NCBI GenBank assembly: GCA_041596515.1
Contig: JBFHIJ010000003.1
Span: 85,789 to 149,788 of the forward strand
Length of the DNA: 64,000 nucleotides
DNA from: JBFHIJ01 sp041596515
Lineage (GTDB): Bacteria > Bacteroidota > Ignavibacteria > Kapaibacteriales > UBA2268
Direction: 5' to 3'
Each line of letters starts with the position of its first letter. The first letter of the stretch is position 1. Positions 25,799 through 35,811 of the stretch are shown piece by piece. The notes beneath the pieces were generated by a model that did not search any database, was not told where the DNA came from, and was given only the letters and a program-made list of their open reading frames with translations. A program made the position numbers and the translations under genes.

Positions 25799-27802
25799 TT
25801 ACTTATCTTTGAGCATTGTCTTAAGGAAAAGAGCTACTGATTGGGAGTAGTAGTCTCTATTGCCTTTTTTACGGAAACCGTGGCCTTCGTCCATAGCAAG
25901 TAAGTACCACACATCGCCTTTGTTTTCTCTGATTTTAGTTACCATCTGTTCAGCTTCAGAAGCCGGCACTCGAGGGTCGTTATATCCTTGTATTATAAAC
26001 ATAGGTTTTGTAATTTTTTGAGCGTTATTCAAAGGAGCAATTTTTTCCTGGAATTCACGCATTTTTTCGTCTCTTTCGTCGCCGTATTCAGCTCTACGAA
26101 GATCTCTGCGGTAGTCCTTAGTGTTTTTAAGGAAAGTAACAAAGTTAGAAATACCAACTATGTCAACGCCTGCAGCTAAGCGGTCATTGTAGTTAGTCAT
26201 CATAGCAAGAGACATATAGCCACCATAAGAGCCACCAAATACACAGATTTTTTCTGCATTTAGTTCAGGCTGAGTAGCAATCCAGTCAAGCAATGCTCCA
26301 CCATCTTTTACAGAGTTTTCTCTGTCAAATCCGTTGTCAAGTTTCAAATATGTTTTGCCATAACCCGCACTACCTCTTACGTTAGGAGCAATAACAGCTA
26401 TGCCAAGTTCGTTCAACCAGAACTGGTAAGTAGAAGCAAATCCCGGACGGAACTGTGATTCAGGACCGCCGTGGAAGCTAACTACTACAGGGAAAGGGCC
26501 TTCGCCTTTAGGTTTGTAGTAATAAGCAGGAATCATGCGAGGTGAGCCATCTACTTCATCGAAAGTCGGATAATGAATAAGTTGTGGTTCTACAAATTCA
26601 TCTGTATTTAAACCACCAATTTCACTAAATGTCCAGCGAGTAGTTTTGTCTGCAGCCAAGTCAATTACATAAACATCACCCGGGGAGTCTTTAGTGCTGA
26701 TAGTCATAGCAAGCTTTTTGCTGTCGCCGGAGAATTCGTAACCGGAAACAGTGCCTGTAGGAATAGATTTCGGCACAAATAGTTTATTAGTTTTTGTGTC
26801 AAGCATATAGAATTTTGACATACCGTCTTCGTTCACAGAAAGAGCAAGCAATTTGCCATCTGGAGACGGAACCATATTTTCTATATCCCACTCTATTTCA
26901 TGCGCTACAGGAGTCGACTCTTTAGTAGCAAAATCATAAAAGTATAATTTCAAAAATTCATTGCCAAGGTCAGAGAGGTAGTAAATACCTTTGCCATTGC
27001 GGGCAAAAGCAGCAACACCGGCACCCATTGCAAACTCTTCTTCCGAAGTAACAAGAGGGGTAAGCTCTTTAGTGTTAATATCTAAAATTTGTACGGAGTT
27101 ATTAGTTATTGCCTTATAGTTATAAACCAATAGCTTGCTGTCATCCATTGACCAGTCTATAGGTCCCCAGTGTCCGTCTGATTCGAATATCAGCTTAGCA
27201 TCAGCAGGGTTGTCTATGCTTGCTACATAGATATCCATGTCCTTGCCGTTGCGTTTATTCGACGTATAAACAAATTTATCTCCTTTATGACTCCAAGCTG
27301 CACCGCCGTGGCGAGATTTACCGTCAGTCAGTAACTGAGTTGAGCCATCTTTAATATCATATTTATAAATTTGATATGCTTCGTTGCCACCAATGTCTTT
27401 AGTCAATAGAAACATTTCTTTTGACTTGTCGGGGCAAACAGATACTCCGCCTACGGGTTCTGAATAAAATGTGAGCTGCTTACGAGCACCGCCTGCCATG
27501 TCCACTAAGTGTACTTGGCTTGTTTCAGCAAAGCGGGTATTAATAAAAATACCGTCTCCAAATATGTTCCAACCGGAAAAACTTGCACCTCTGATATTAG
27601 AATACTGAAGATACTTGTCTGAAATATCCTGTGGAATTTCAGGAATGTCTTCAATGACCAACTGCCCTACCTGGCGTCTTCCTTCATAGTCAGAAGTAAC
27701 CGCGCTGTTTTCAGCTTTCGGAGCTTCGTCTTTGGGCTGGCAAGAGATAACAAATGCTATAGACATAGCAAAAAGTAGAAAAAGTGAGTTGAATTTCTTC
27801 AT
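25799..27802 (-). CDS. S9-family prolyl oligopeptidase-like lipoprotein
   Basis: A signal peptide with lipobox FVISC (Cys at about residue 21) predicts an envelope lipoprotein. The N-terminal two-thirds is a seven-bladed propeller with PD40-like blades (SPDGKLLAL, WSHKGDKFVYTSNK). The C-terminal alpha/beta hydrolase has the triad Ser525 (GGSYGG), Asp609 (NDPRVPA) and His641 (EGHGF). It resembles acylaminoacyl or dipeptidyl peptidases that take up peptides for carbon and nitrogen. It diverges from two further S9 genes across a 440-base gap. Confidence 0.9.
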   Translation of the reverse strand: MKKFNSLFLLFAMSIAFVISCQPKDEAPKAENSAVTSDYEGRRQVGQLVIEDIPEIPQDISDKYLQYSNIRGASFSGWNIFGDGIFINTRFAETSQVHLVDMAGGARKQLTFYSEPVGGVSVCPDKSKEMFLLTKDIGGNEAYQIYKYDIKDGSTQLLTDGKSRHGGAAWSHKGDKFVYTSNKRNGKDMDIYVASIDNPADAKLIFESDGHWGPIDWSMDDSKLLVYNYKAITNNSVQILDINTKELTPLVTSEEEFAMGAGVAAFARNGKGIYYLSDLGNEFLKLYFYDFATKESTPVAHEIEWDIENMVPSPDGKLLALSVNEDGMSKFYMLDTKTNKLFVPKSIPTGTVSGYEFSGDSKKLAMTISTKDSPGDVYVIDLAADKTTRWTFSEIGGLNTDEFVEPQLIHYPTFDEVDGSPRMIPAYYYKPKGEGPFPVVVSFHGGPESQFRPGFASTYQFWLNELGIAVIAPNVRGSAGYGKTYLKLDNGFDRENSVKDGGALLDWIATQPELNAEKICVFGGSYGGYMSLAMMTNYNDRLAAGVDIVGISNFVTFLKNTKDYRRDLRRAEYGDERDEKMREFQEKIAPLNNAQKITKPMFIIQGYNDPRVPASEAEQMVTKIRENKGDVWYLLAMDEGHGFRKKGNRDYYSQSVALFLKTMLKDK

Positions 27803-28241
27803 TTGGCTCTCTTTAAATTATTAAAACAAATAATAGTTTTAGGCAAGATAATCTCATTGCATACTTAATGCAAATTTATTTTTGTGTCGATAAGATACAA
27901 TATCTGATTTGAAATCGTAGGAATAGATATTTTACAATATATCCACGGTAGAGAGGAATTATTACACAAATGACTACAAACACTGCTCAACTATAACTTA
28001 ATATTACTATTTAAAGTTAGCTATATATTATTCGCCGACTATTTTATCCCACATCCCTGATACAAACACTGGATTTGTAGCGTGGATGAATATGAATGAC
28101 AAACCGATAAAAAACAAGCATTAACATGGATATAGGTACTATTTCTATACTTACTCCAAAAAATAATCGCATTTATCAAACTATTGTAGTATTTTTAAAA
28201 GTTTAAATAAACGACATTTAAGTATATTTAGGAATGACTAA
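27803..28241. other. Divergent promoter region between S9 peptidase genes
   Basis: About 440 bases between divergent S9 genes. AT-rich, no gene, no dispersed-repeat copy, and no clear operator palindrome. It should carry both promoters. Confidence 0.45.
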
Positions 28242-30275
28242 ATGAAATATTACAGTTGGCTTATCGCAATACTATTTATAATACCAATATCTCTGTTTTC
28301 TGAAAAGATGGATGAAGATATTCTATTTACTTTAAATCGACTTTCTTCTTATTCTCTATCTCCTGATGGAAAAGAGCTTTTGGTGCAGGTAAGTGTGCCT
28401 GATGTTGCAGAAAATAGCACAAAAACTCAGCTGTTTTTGATGTCTGCTAAAGGTGGGGAACTTAGGCAGATTACAAGTGAGGATTCTCATAATTTTGGTG
28501 CTACTTGGTCTCCAGGTAGTGATAAAATTCTTTTTGTTTCTACTCGTTCCGGTAAATCTCAGGCTTATGTGATGGATATTAAAAACGGGGGAGAAGCATA
28601 CAAAATAACCGATATGGAAAACGGTATTGCAAATCCTATCTGGTCGCCTGACGGCAAAAAAATCCTATTTACTTCAGATGTGAAGTTAGAAAAAACTATC
28701 AAAGATAATTATCCTCAATTTGATAAAATCAATGCAATGATTTATGACGATTTGCCGGTAAGACACTGGGATCATTGGTTAGATGAAAAGTATTCACATC
28801 TTTTTGTTATGGATTTGCAAACTAAAGAAGTTAAAGACCTGATGGAAGGCGAAAAGTATGAAACTCCGCTTCCTCCTTTTGGTGGTGCTTCTCAGCTAGC
28901 ATGGTCTAATGATAGTAAGTTTATCGCTTATACGTGCAAAAAAGTAGAAAATTTTGAGTCTTCAACAAACTCGTCAATATATATTGTAGATATTACAACC
29001 GGCAAAACTGAAAATATTACTCCGGATTTACCGGGTTATGATATGGATCCACTATTCTCTCCGGATGGTAAGAGCATTGCATTTAGCTCTATGGAAAGAG
29101 CAGGCTTTGAGTCTGACAGACATAGATTGATGTTATATGATATCGCCTCTAAAAAAACTAAAGAGTTGTCAAAAGATTTAGACCAAAATGTAGAACAATC
29201 TGTTTGGGCGCCTGATAGTAAATCTCTATACTTCCATGCAGGTCACAATGACGGCACAGAGCAAATCTATAGAATTGATGCAAAAACAGGCAAATATGAA
29301 GTACTTACAGAAGGTCAGCATAACTTTGGAGATAGAGGGATAGAAGTAACGCCGGACGGTAAAGCTTTAATCTTCAACAGAAGAGATTATAATACTCCAA
29401 GTGAACTTTACTTCATGGATTTGGCAGCGAAAGAAGCCAAACAATTATCACATCTCAATGACGATATCCTAAATAATATTGATAAAGTCAAAATCGAAGC
29501 AAAATGGTTTACAGCAAAGGACGGCAAAAAATTCCACTCATGGGTTATTTATCCTCCTGATTTTGATAAAGCTAAAGCTTACCCACTAATTACATATTGC
29601 CAAGGTGGCCCGCAGCAGTCAGTAAATCAATTTTTCAGTTATGGCTGGAATTTCCTTACAATGGCATCTAAAGGATATGTAATCGTAGCTCCAAACAGGA
29701 GAGGATGCCCGGGGTTTGGTCAGGACTGGACTGATGCTATGAGCAAAGACTATGGTGGAATGCCGATGCAGGACATATTGGTAGCCACAGATGAAATGGC
29801 AAAAGAAGACTTTATCGACAAAGACAGAATGTCTGCTATAGGTGCTTCCGCAGGTGGCTATACTGTATTTTGGTTAGCCGGTAACCACGAAGGAAGATTC
29901 TCTGCTTTAGTTTCTCACTGTGGTATGTATAATATGGAAAGTAAATACGGCTCTACGGAAGAACTATTTTTCCCAAATTGGGATAATGGTGGGCCGTACT
30001 GGGGATCTAAAAAATTAAAAGAATACTATGCCAAAGTGTCGCCCCATAGCTATGCACAAAATTGGGACACTCCAATAATGATAATCACAGGTGAGCTTGA
30101 CTACAGAGTGCCTTACACTCAATCATTAGAGGCATTTACTGCCGCAAGAGCTCAAAATGTGCCGGCAAAACTAATAGTATATCCGGAAGAAAACCACTGG
30201 GTGTTAAAACCACAAGAAAAATTATTCTGGTACAAAGAAGTTTTCAAGTTTTTAAATCAATACACAAAAAAATAA
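28242..30275 (+). CDS. S9-family dipeptidyl peptidase (DPP5-like), first of tandem pair
   Basis: 677 residues with a signal peptide (about 1-20) and no lipobox, so probably periplasmic. A WD40/PD40-like propeller (WSPGSDKILFVSTRSG, WSPDGKKILFTSD) precedes the hydrolase. Triad: Ser536 in GASAGGY, Asp620 in GELDYRVPY, His652 in EENHW. The layout matches DPP5-type peptidases that release dipeptides from the N-terminus of oligopeptides; exact specificity is unknown. A paralogue of the next gene, which begins 34 bases after its stop. Confidence 0.9.
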   Translation: MKYYSWLIAILFIIPISLFSEKMDEDILFTLNRLSSYSLSPDGKELLVQVSVPDVAENSTKTQLFLMSAKGGELRQITSEDSHNFGATWSPGSDKILFVSTRSGKSQAYVMDIKNGGEAYKITDMENGIANPIWSPDGKKILFTSDVKLEKTIKDNYPQFDKINAMIYDDLPVRHWDHWLDEKYSHLFVMDLQTKEVKDLMEGEKYETPLPPFGGASQLAWSNDSKFIAYTCKKVENFESSTNSSIYIVDITTGKTENITPDLPGYDMDPLFSPDGKSIAFSSMERAGFESDRHRLMLYDIASKKTKELSKDLDQNVEQSVWAPDSKSLYFHAGHNDGTEQIYRIDAKTGKYEVLTEGQHNFGDRGIEVTPDGKALIFNRRDYNTPSELYFMDLAAKEAKQLSHLNDDILNNIDKVKIEAKWFTAKDGKKFHSWVIYPPDFDKAKAYPLITYCQGGPQQSVNQFFSYGWNFLTMASKGYVIVAPNRRGCPGFGQDWTDAMSKDYGGMPMQDILVATDEMAKEDFIDKDRMSAIGASAGGYTVFWLAGNHEGRFSALVSHCGMYNMESKYGSTEELFFPNWDNGGPYWGSKKLKEYYAKVSPHSYAQNWDTPIMIITGELDYRVPYTQSLEAFTAARAQNVPAKLIVYPEENHWVLKPQEKLFWYKEVFKFLNQYTKK

Positions 30276-30309
30276 TAATTTATATATTTTACAACATCAA
30301 AGGTTTACA

Positions 30310-32337
30310 ATGAAAAACTTTTTTAGTTTAATCCTTTTGGCTCTATTTTGCTTTGCTTCGTACACTTCAGTAGAAGCTGCAAAAGACTTTACAGCTAAAG
30401 ATTTAATGTCATTGCATCGCATTTCCGACGGACAAGTTTCTCCTGATGGTCAGTGGGTACTTTATAATTTAAAAACTCCTGCAGTTGGCGAAAACAAGTT
30501 TTATACAGACTTATATGCAGTAAAAATTGATGGTTCTGAAACCATGCAAATTACTACTGATAAAGCTGCGGACTTTAACGGCAGATGGTCTCCTGACGGT
30601 AAAAAAATTGCATTTCTTTCAACAAGAAACGGCGCTCCTCAGATATTTGTGAAAGATTTTCCAAATGGAAGCGTAAAACAAATAACAGACATAGAAGCAG
30701 GCGTTGCTAATATGGACTGGTCTCCTAAAGGTAACTTTTTCTCTTTTACTTCCGAAGTAAAATTGGATAAAACACCTCAAGAGAAATATCCTGAATATAG
30801 CAAAGCAAAAGTACGTATATATGATGATCTTCCTATCAGACACTGGTCTGTATGGATAGATGAAAATTATAGCCATTTGTTTGTTATACCATCTAATGGC
30901 GGCACTGCTAAAGATTTAACAAAAGACTTGAGATACGACACTCCACTTCAGCCGTTTGATGACGCTGAAGACATCTCATGGTCTCCGGACGAGAGCGAAT
31001 TATGCTATACGATGAAAATTGTACCTCAGTTCGAAATATCTACTGACTCACAGTTATACATAGTAAGCAGAGAAGGTGGCGAAGCAAAAAATATTACTCC
31101 AAATATGCCCGGGTATGATAAAGTTCCTTTATATTCTCCTGACGGAAAATGGATTGCATTCCACAGTCAGGAAAGAGCAGGCTTTGAGTCAGACAGAGTA
31201 AGATTAATGCTTTACAATAGAGAGTCTGGTAAAATCACGGAACTATCAAAAACATTAGATCAGTGGGTAGGCACTACAATATGGTCACCGGATAGTAAAT
31301 CTCTTTATTTCGACTGCCCGACTGAAGGCACAAAAAGAGTTTATACTATGAACCTTGCAGGCAAATGGAAAATATTGACTAAAGGCTGGTATAACTACGG
31401 TGGAACTCTTAGCATCACTCCAGACGGCAAAACTTTGGTACTTGGAAGGGAATCTATGCAAGAGCCAAACAATTTGATTACAATGCCTGCAAACGGCGGC
31501 GAAGTAAAACAAATCACTGATGTCAACAAAGAAATGAAGGCTCAATTCAACAAAGTCAAAATTGAAGAAAAATGGTTTGTAGCCAAAGACGGCAAAAAAA
31601 TACATACATGGGTAGTATACCCTCCAAACTTTGATCCAAATAAAACATACCCTATGATCACTTATTTGCAAGGTGGCCCGCAATCTATGCTTAGCCAACA
31701 GTTCCATTATCGTTGGAACTGGTACCTGATGGCTTCTCATGGTTATATAATCAATGTTGCAAACCGCAGAGGCGTACCGGGATTTGGTCAGGATTGGAAC
31801 GACGCAATAAGTAAAGACTGGGGCGGAATGCCAATGCAGGATTACTTGACAGTAACAGACGAAATGAATAAACTTCCTTATGTAGACAAGGATAGAGTTT
31901 GTGCAATAGGAGCTTCAGCAGGTGGTTATGCCGCATACTGGATGGCAGGCAATCACGAAGGACGTTTCAAAGCTTTATTAGCACATTGTGGTGTATTTAA
32001 TTTAGAATCTATGTATGGCGCAACTGAAGAAATCTTCTTTCCTAACTGGGAAAATGGCGGACCTTATTGGGATAAAAAACATAAAGACTTTTATGAGAAA
32101 AATTCACCACATAAATTTGCCGATAACTGGGATACCCCTATAATTATTTCTACAGGTGAATATGATTTCCGCGTGCCTTATACGCAGTCATTGGAAGCCT
32201 TCACAGTAGCTCAGCTAAAAGGGATTCCTTCTGAAATATTGATTTATCCTGAAGAAACACACTTCATAGCAAAACCACAGGAATACATTATCTGGGATGC
32301 AGAAGTATATAAATTCTTAGATAGATTCTGTAAATAA
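30310..32337 (+). CDS. S9-family dipeptidyl peptidase (DPP5-like), second of tandem pair
   Basis: 675 residues, colinear with the preceding paralogue. The same landmarks recur: propeller blades (WSPDGKKIAFLSTRNG), DDLPIRHW in place of DDLPVRHW, Ser536 in GASAGGY, Asp619 in GEYDFRVPY, His651 in EETHF. The catalytic serine is at the same residue number in both, so the pair arose by tandem duplication with almost no indels. A Sec signal peptide ends near VEAA. Probably co-transcribed with its neighbour and ended by a strong terminator. Divergence between copies suggests different substrate preference. Confidence 0.9.
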   Translation: MKNFFSLILLALFCFASYTSVEAAKDFTAKDLMSLHRISDGQVSPDGQWVLYNLKTPAVGENKFYTDLYAVKIDGSETMQITTDKAADFNGRWSPDGKKIAFLSTRNGAPQIFVKDFPNGSVKQITDIEAGVANMDWSPKGNFFSFTSEVKLDKTPQEKYPEYSKAKVRIYDDLPIRHWSVWIDENYSHLFVIPSNGGTAKDLTKDLRYDTPLQPFDDAEDISWSPDESELCYTMKIVPQFEISTDSQLYIVSREGGEAKNITPNMPGYDKVPLYSPDGKWIAFHSQERAGFESDRVRLMLYNRESGKITELSKTLDQWVGTTIWSPDSKSLYFDCPTEGTKRVYTMNLAGKWKILTKGWYNYGGTLSITPDGKTLVLGRESMQEPNNLITMPANGGEVKQITDVNKEMKAQFNKVKIEEKWFVAKDGKKIHTWVVYPPNFDPNKTYPMITYLQGGPQSMLSQQFHYRWNWYLMASHGYIINVANRRGVPGFGQDWNDAISKDWGGMPMQDYLTVTDEMNKLPYVDKDRVCAIGASAGGYAAYWMAGNHEGRFKALLAHCGVFNLESMYGATEEIFFPNWENGGPYWDKKHKDFYEKNSPHKFADNWDTPIIISTGEYDFRVPYTQSLEAFTVAQLKGIPSEILIYPEETHFIAKPQEYIIWDAEVYKFLDRFCK

Positions 32338-32363
32338 TATATTTATAGATAAACTTATTTTTC

Positions 32364-32398
32364 AGCTCGATACTCTAAAAAGTGTCGAGCTTTTTTTT
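32364..32398 (+). terminator. Intrinsic terminator of the S9 tandem pair
   Basis: Stem GCTCGATAC (32365-32373)/GTGTCGAGC (32382-32390) with one G-T pair, followed by eight T. Confidence 0.85.
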
Positions 32399-32423
32399 AG
32401 TGTGCCCACAATGGGTATCAATT

Positions 32424-32602
32424 ATCCCGGGTTTGTCGTTAGGATGTCATCATAGTGCTGTAAATGACCGTAGAATCAAGGAGCATGCTTACTTCTTCTG
32501 TAAGAATATGTTACGTAATTGCATATTGAACAAGGGGTTTCAACCTGCTTTTTAATAGCTTTAGAGCTTTTCCATCTTTTCTATTGGCAACTCTCGGCTA
32601 AT
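32424..32602 (+). repeat. Dispersed ~180-bp repeat, copy E
   Basis: Forward copy of the family described at copy D, well preserved to AACAAGGGGTTTCAACC. The CCCCTTG arm of the hairpin is lost and the right end is eroded (CTATTGGCAACTCTCGG). Between the convergent S9 and efflux operons. Confidence 0.85.
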
Positions 32603-32652
32603 CCAATGTTAGTATTTCTTTCACGAGTATAAACCCAAAAAGCAGTTGGTGC

Positions 32653-32695
32653 CAATAAAAAAAATCCGCATTAAAAAATGTATTTCTAATGCGGA
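32653..32695 (-). terminator. Intrinsic terminator of the heavy-metal efflux operon
   Basis: Perfect stem TCCGCATTA (32665-32673)/TAATGCGGA (32687-32695) with a 13-base loop, followed on the minus strand by seven or eight T. Confidence 0.85.
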
Positions 32696-32715
32696 CAGTA
32701 ATAATATCTTAAGCT

Positions 32716-35700
32716 TTATTCTTGAACTTCTTTTTTCTGCCTGTTCTCTAACCATTCGTAAATAGTCGGTAACACCAGCAATGTTAATAGTGTGGCAGTT
32801 ATCAAACCACCAATCACTACGGAAGCCAACGGACGCTGTACCTCTGAGCCGGGGCCGGTGTTAAATGCCATCGGAATGAAACCAAATCCTGCTACCATTG
32901 CCGTCATTAGTACCGGGCGAAGTCTGTCCGCTGCACCTTGGATTACGGCATCACGAACACTAAATCCTCTTTTCCTCAGCACGTTAATATGTTCTACCAA
33001 AACTATACCATTAAGCACCGCTACACCAAATAAGGCAACAAAGCCAATACTTGCCGATACGGATAAATACAAGCCTCTAAAGAAGAGTATATAAATCCCA
33101 CCGGAAAGAGCAAATGGTAGATTTAAGAATATTAGGAACGAATATCTTAGATTGCCAAACATCAGATACAGCAAACCAAGTATTATAAATAGAGACAACG
33201 GCACGACTATTAACAAGTGATTCATAGCTCTTTGCTGATTTTCAAAAGCACCGCCATACTCAAGGAAATAGCCTGAAGGTATATCCAAATCGCTTTTCAC
33301 AGCTTTTTGAAGATTAGCTACATAAGAGCCAATATCAATATCTTTCAAATTGATACTTACTACCACTCGTCGCCAACCGTTTTCTCTTACTATTTCTCTC
33401 GGTCCCTCTTCTGGTATAACTTCTGCTACGTCTTTTAGAGCAATAAAGCCACCGGAAGGCAGTGCAACAGGCGCATTTTTAATTTTTTCAAATTGATCTC
33501 TGATATGCTCAGGGAATCTAAGGACTATATCAAATCGCTTTTGCCCTTCGAATACCTGACCACCGGCATAGCCACCTATGCCTAATTCAATTACTCTCTG
33601 CACATCATCAACATTAATCCCAAATTTTGCCACCGCATTTCTATCTATTTTTATATTTAGATAAGGCTGACCAATAGGTTGCTCAAGGTAAGAATTATCT
33701 GTTCCCTGCAAGTTTTGAGCAACTGAAAGTATAGAAGCCCCTATTGAATTTAGTTGTTCCAGATCTTCACCATAGATTTTAACTGCTACATCAGATTTTA
33801 CACCGGATGTAAGTTCATCTACACGCATAGCAATCGGCTGAGTAAAGTTATAAGCCAAACCCGGTTCGTGCCCTAAGTATGGTTTCATTTCTTCAACCAA
33901 GTCTTCTTTAGTCAAACCCGGACGCCATTTATCCATATTTTTCAGCAACACCCATACATCTGTCTGATGCACTCCCATCCAGTCATTTGCCAAATCTGAG
34001 CGACCTGTCTTAGGAACAACAGCCTGCACCTCAGGGATATTTGCTTTGATACTGTCTGCTATTTTATTTGCATTGCGAACTGACTCTTCCAGAGTAACGG
34101 ATGGCATCCTTACCTGTTCGATTAGTATAGATCCTTCATCTAATTCAGGAAGAAATTCCGTGCCCAAATAAGGAATAAGCATAAGTGAAAGAGTTAGAAG
34201 TGTTATAGCAACTGTAATAACTACGCCTTTTTTGTTTATTATTTTAGTCAGGAATTTTTCGTAAAGAGGCTTTACTTTATCCATTACAATATTTTTTCTA
34301 AGCTTTATCCCTTTTCTAAAGAATATAGCGGACATAGCCGGTACAAATACAAGTGCGAGGATAAGCGAACCGAACACAGCGGTCATAACAGTAATAGCCA
34401 TTGGTCTAAATAAAATACCTTCCATGCCGCTAAAAGTCATAATAGGTACGTAAACCATAAGGATTATCATTACCCCAAAAAATATAGGCCGAGAGACTTC
34501 TTTAGCTGCACTGAGCATTATTTCAGTCTTGTTTCGCCCATCTTTGTTTTGTAGTTTATGGACAATATTCTCAACCATCACAACTGAGCCATCGACGACC
34601 ATCCCAAAGTCAATCGCTCCCAGACTCATCAGATTAGCAGCTAAACCAAATTCTTTCATACCAATAAAGGCGAAAAGCATTGAGAACGGAATAACAGTGG
34701 CTACGATTATTGCACCCTTTATTTCACCCAGCATAAGCAAAAGCACTACCATAACAAAGAAACCACCTTCCAATAAGTTTGTTTTCAAAGTATCAGTAGT
34801 TCGTTTGATTAAATCAGACTGGTCGTAGAATTTTTCAATCTTCACCCCTTCCGGCAGTCCTGCATTTATAGTTTCTATTTTGTCTACAATGCTGTTAATT
34901 ACCTTCTGACTATTACCACCTCTAAGCATCATTACTATGCCTGTAACAATTTCACCTTTGCCGTTCATTGTCACAGCACCTTGCCTGAGTTGCTTCCCGA
35001 TATTAACATCTGCAACATCTGCCACGTAGATAGGGCGACCATTTAGATTTTTTACTATAATATCTTCTATGTCTTGTGTGTCGGAGATTTGGCCGAAGCC
35101 TCTGATAATGTACTGCTCGCGGTTATGCTCTAAGTAATTACCACCCGAAACGCTGTTGTTAGACTCAATGGCAACTAATATTTCTTCCAGGGAAATATCT
35201 AAGTTCTTCATCCGCCCGGGCATTATCGTTACATCATACTGCTTGACAAAACCACCAAAAGCCGTAATTTCAGTAACACCTTTTATAGTTTTAAGCTGGG
35301 GGGCTATCATCCAGTCTTGTATCGTTCTTAGCTCCGTAAGCGAATATCCATCTCCCCTTACTACATATTGGAAAATTTCACCCAGTGCAGTTGATATAGG
35401 TCCTAACTGAGGTGAAGACACACCGGCTGGCAACTCGTCAACGACAGACTGCAAGCGTTGGCTAACCATCTGCCGAGCAAAATATGTATCTGTATCTTCT
35501 TCAAATTCAATAGTAACTGCAGACAAACCAAACTGCGAAATAGAGCGAACTTCTTTCACTTCCGGAAGGCCGTTCATTGCATTTTCTATTGGATAACTAA
35601 CCAGTTTCTCTACATCATAAGGAGAGTATCTGCCTGCTTTGGTTATCACGAGCACCTGAATAGGAGTAACGTCCGGCAAAGAGTTGAGTGGGATTTCATT

Positions 35701-35796
35701 AAAAGCAAAAACACCACCAATGCCCATAAGCAAAACAAGCGAAAGAGCAACTGCTTTCTGCCTGAAACTAAAATCTATAAGTTTATCTAAAATCAA
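32716..35796 (-). CDS. Heavy-metal efflux RND pump, CusA/CzcA family
   Basis: Inner-membrane proton antiporter of a tripartite metal exporter. 1026 residues with the two-fold RND layout: TM1 near residues 15-30, a large periplasmic loop, TMs 2-7, a second loop, then TMs 8-12. The TM4 segment DFGMVVDGSVVMVENIVHKL carries the acidic residues used for proton relay in HME-RND pumps. The start of the protein (DFSFRQKAVALSLVLLMGIGG) is typical of CzcA/CusA. Metal preference (Cu/Ag against Co/Zn/Cd) cannot be read safely. Last gene of an outer-membrane factor, adaptor, pump operon; 15 bases after the adaptor gene. Confidence 0.93.
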   Translation of the reverse strand: MILDKLIDFSFRQKAVALSLVLLMGIGGVFAFNEIPLNSLPDVTPIQVLVITKAGRYSPYDVEKLVSYPIENAMNGLPEVKEVRSISQFGLSAVTIEFEEDTDTYFARQMVSQRLQSVVDELPAGVSSPQLGPISTALGEIFQYVVRGDGYSLTELRTIQDWMIAPQLKTIKGVTEITAFGGFVKQYDVTIMPGRMKNLDISLEEILVAIESNNSVSGGNYLEHNREQYIIRGFGQISDTQDIEDIIVKNLNGRPIYVADVADVNIGKQLRQGAVTMNGKGEIVTGIVMMLRGGNSQKVINSIVDKIETINAGLPEGVKIEKFYDQSDLIKRTTDTLKTNLLEGGFFVMVVLLLMLGEIKGAIIVATVIPFSMLFAFIGMKEFGLAANLMSLGAIDFGMVVDGSVVMVENIVHKLQNKDGRNKTEIMLSAAKEVSRPIFFGVMIILMVYVPIMTFSGMEGILFRPMAITVMTAVFGSLILALVFVPAMSAIFFRKGIKLRKNIVMDKVKPLYEKFLTKIINKKGVVITVAITLLTLSLMLIPYLGTEFLPELDEGSILIEQVRMPSVTLEESVRNANKIADSIKANIPEVQAVVPKTGRSDLANDWMGVHQTDVWVLLKNMDKWRPGLTKEDLVEEMKPYLGHEPGLAYNFTQPIAMRVDELTSGVKSDVAVKIYGEDLEQLNSIGASILSVAQNLQGTDNSYLEQPIGQPYLNIKIDRNAVAKFGINVDDVQRVIELGIGGYAGGQVFEGQKRFDIVLRFPEHIRDQFEKIKNAPVALPSGGFIALKDVAEVIPEEGPREIVRENGWRRVVVSINLKDIDIGSYVANLQKAVKSDLDIPSGYFLEYGGAFENQQRAMNHLLIVVPLSLFIILGLLYLMFGNLRYSFLIFLNLPFALSGGIYILFFRGLYLSVSASIGFVALFGVAVLNGIVLVEHINVLRKRGFSVRDAVIQGAADRLRPVLMTAMVAGFGFIPMAFNTGPGSEVQRPLASVVIGGLITATLLTLLVLPTIYEWLENRQKKEVQE

Positions 35797-35811
35797 TGTT
35801 CTTTCCTCCTA

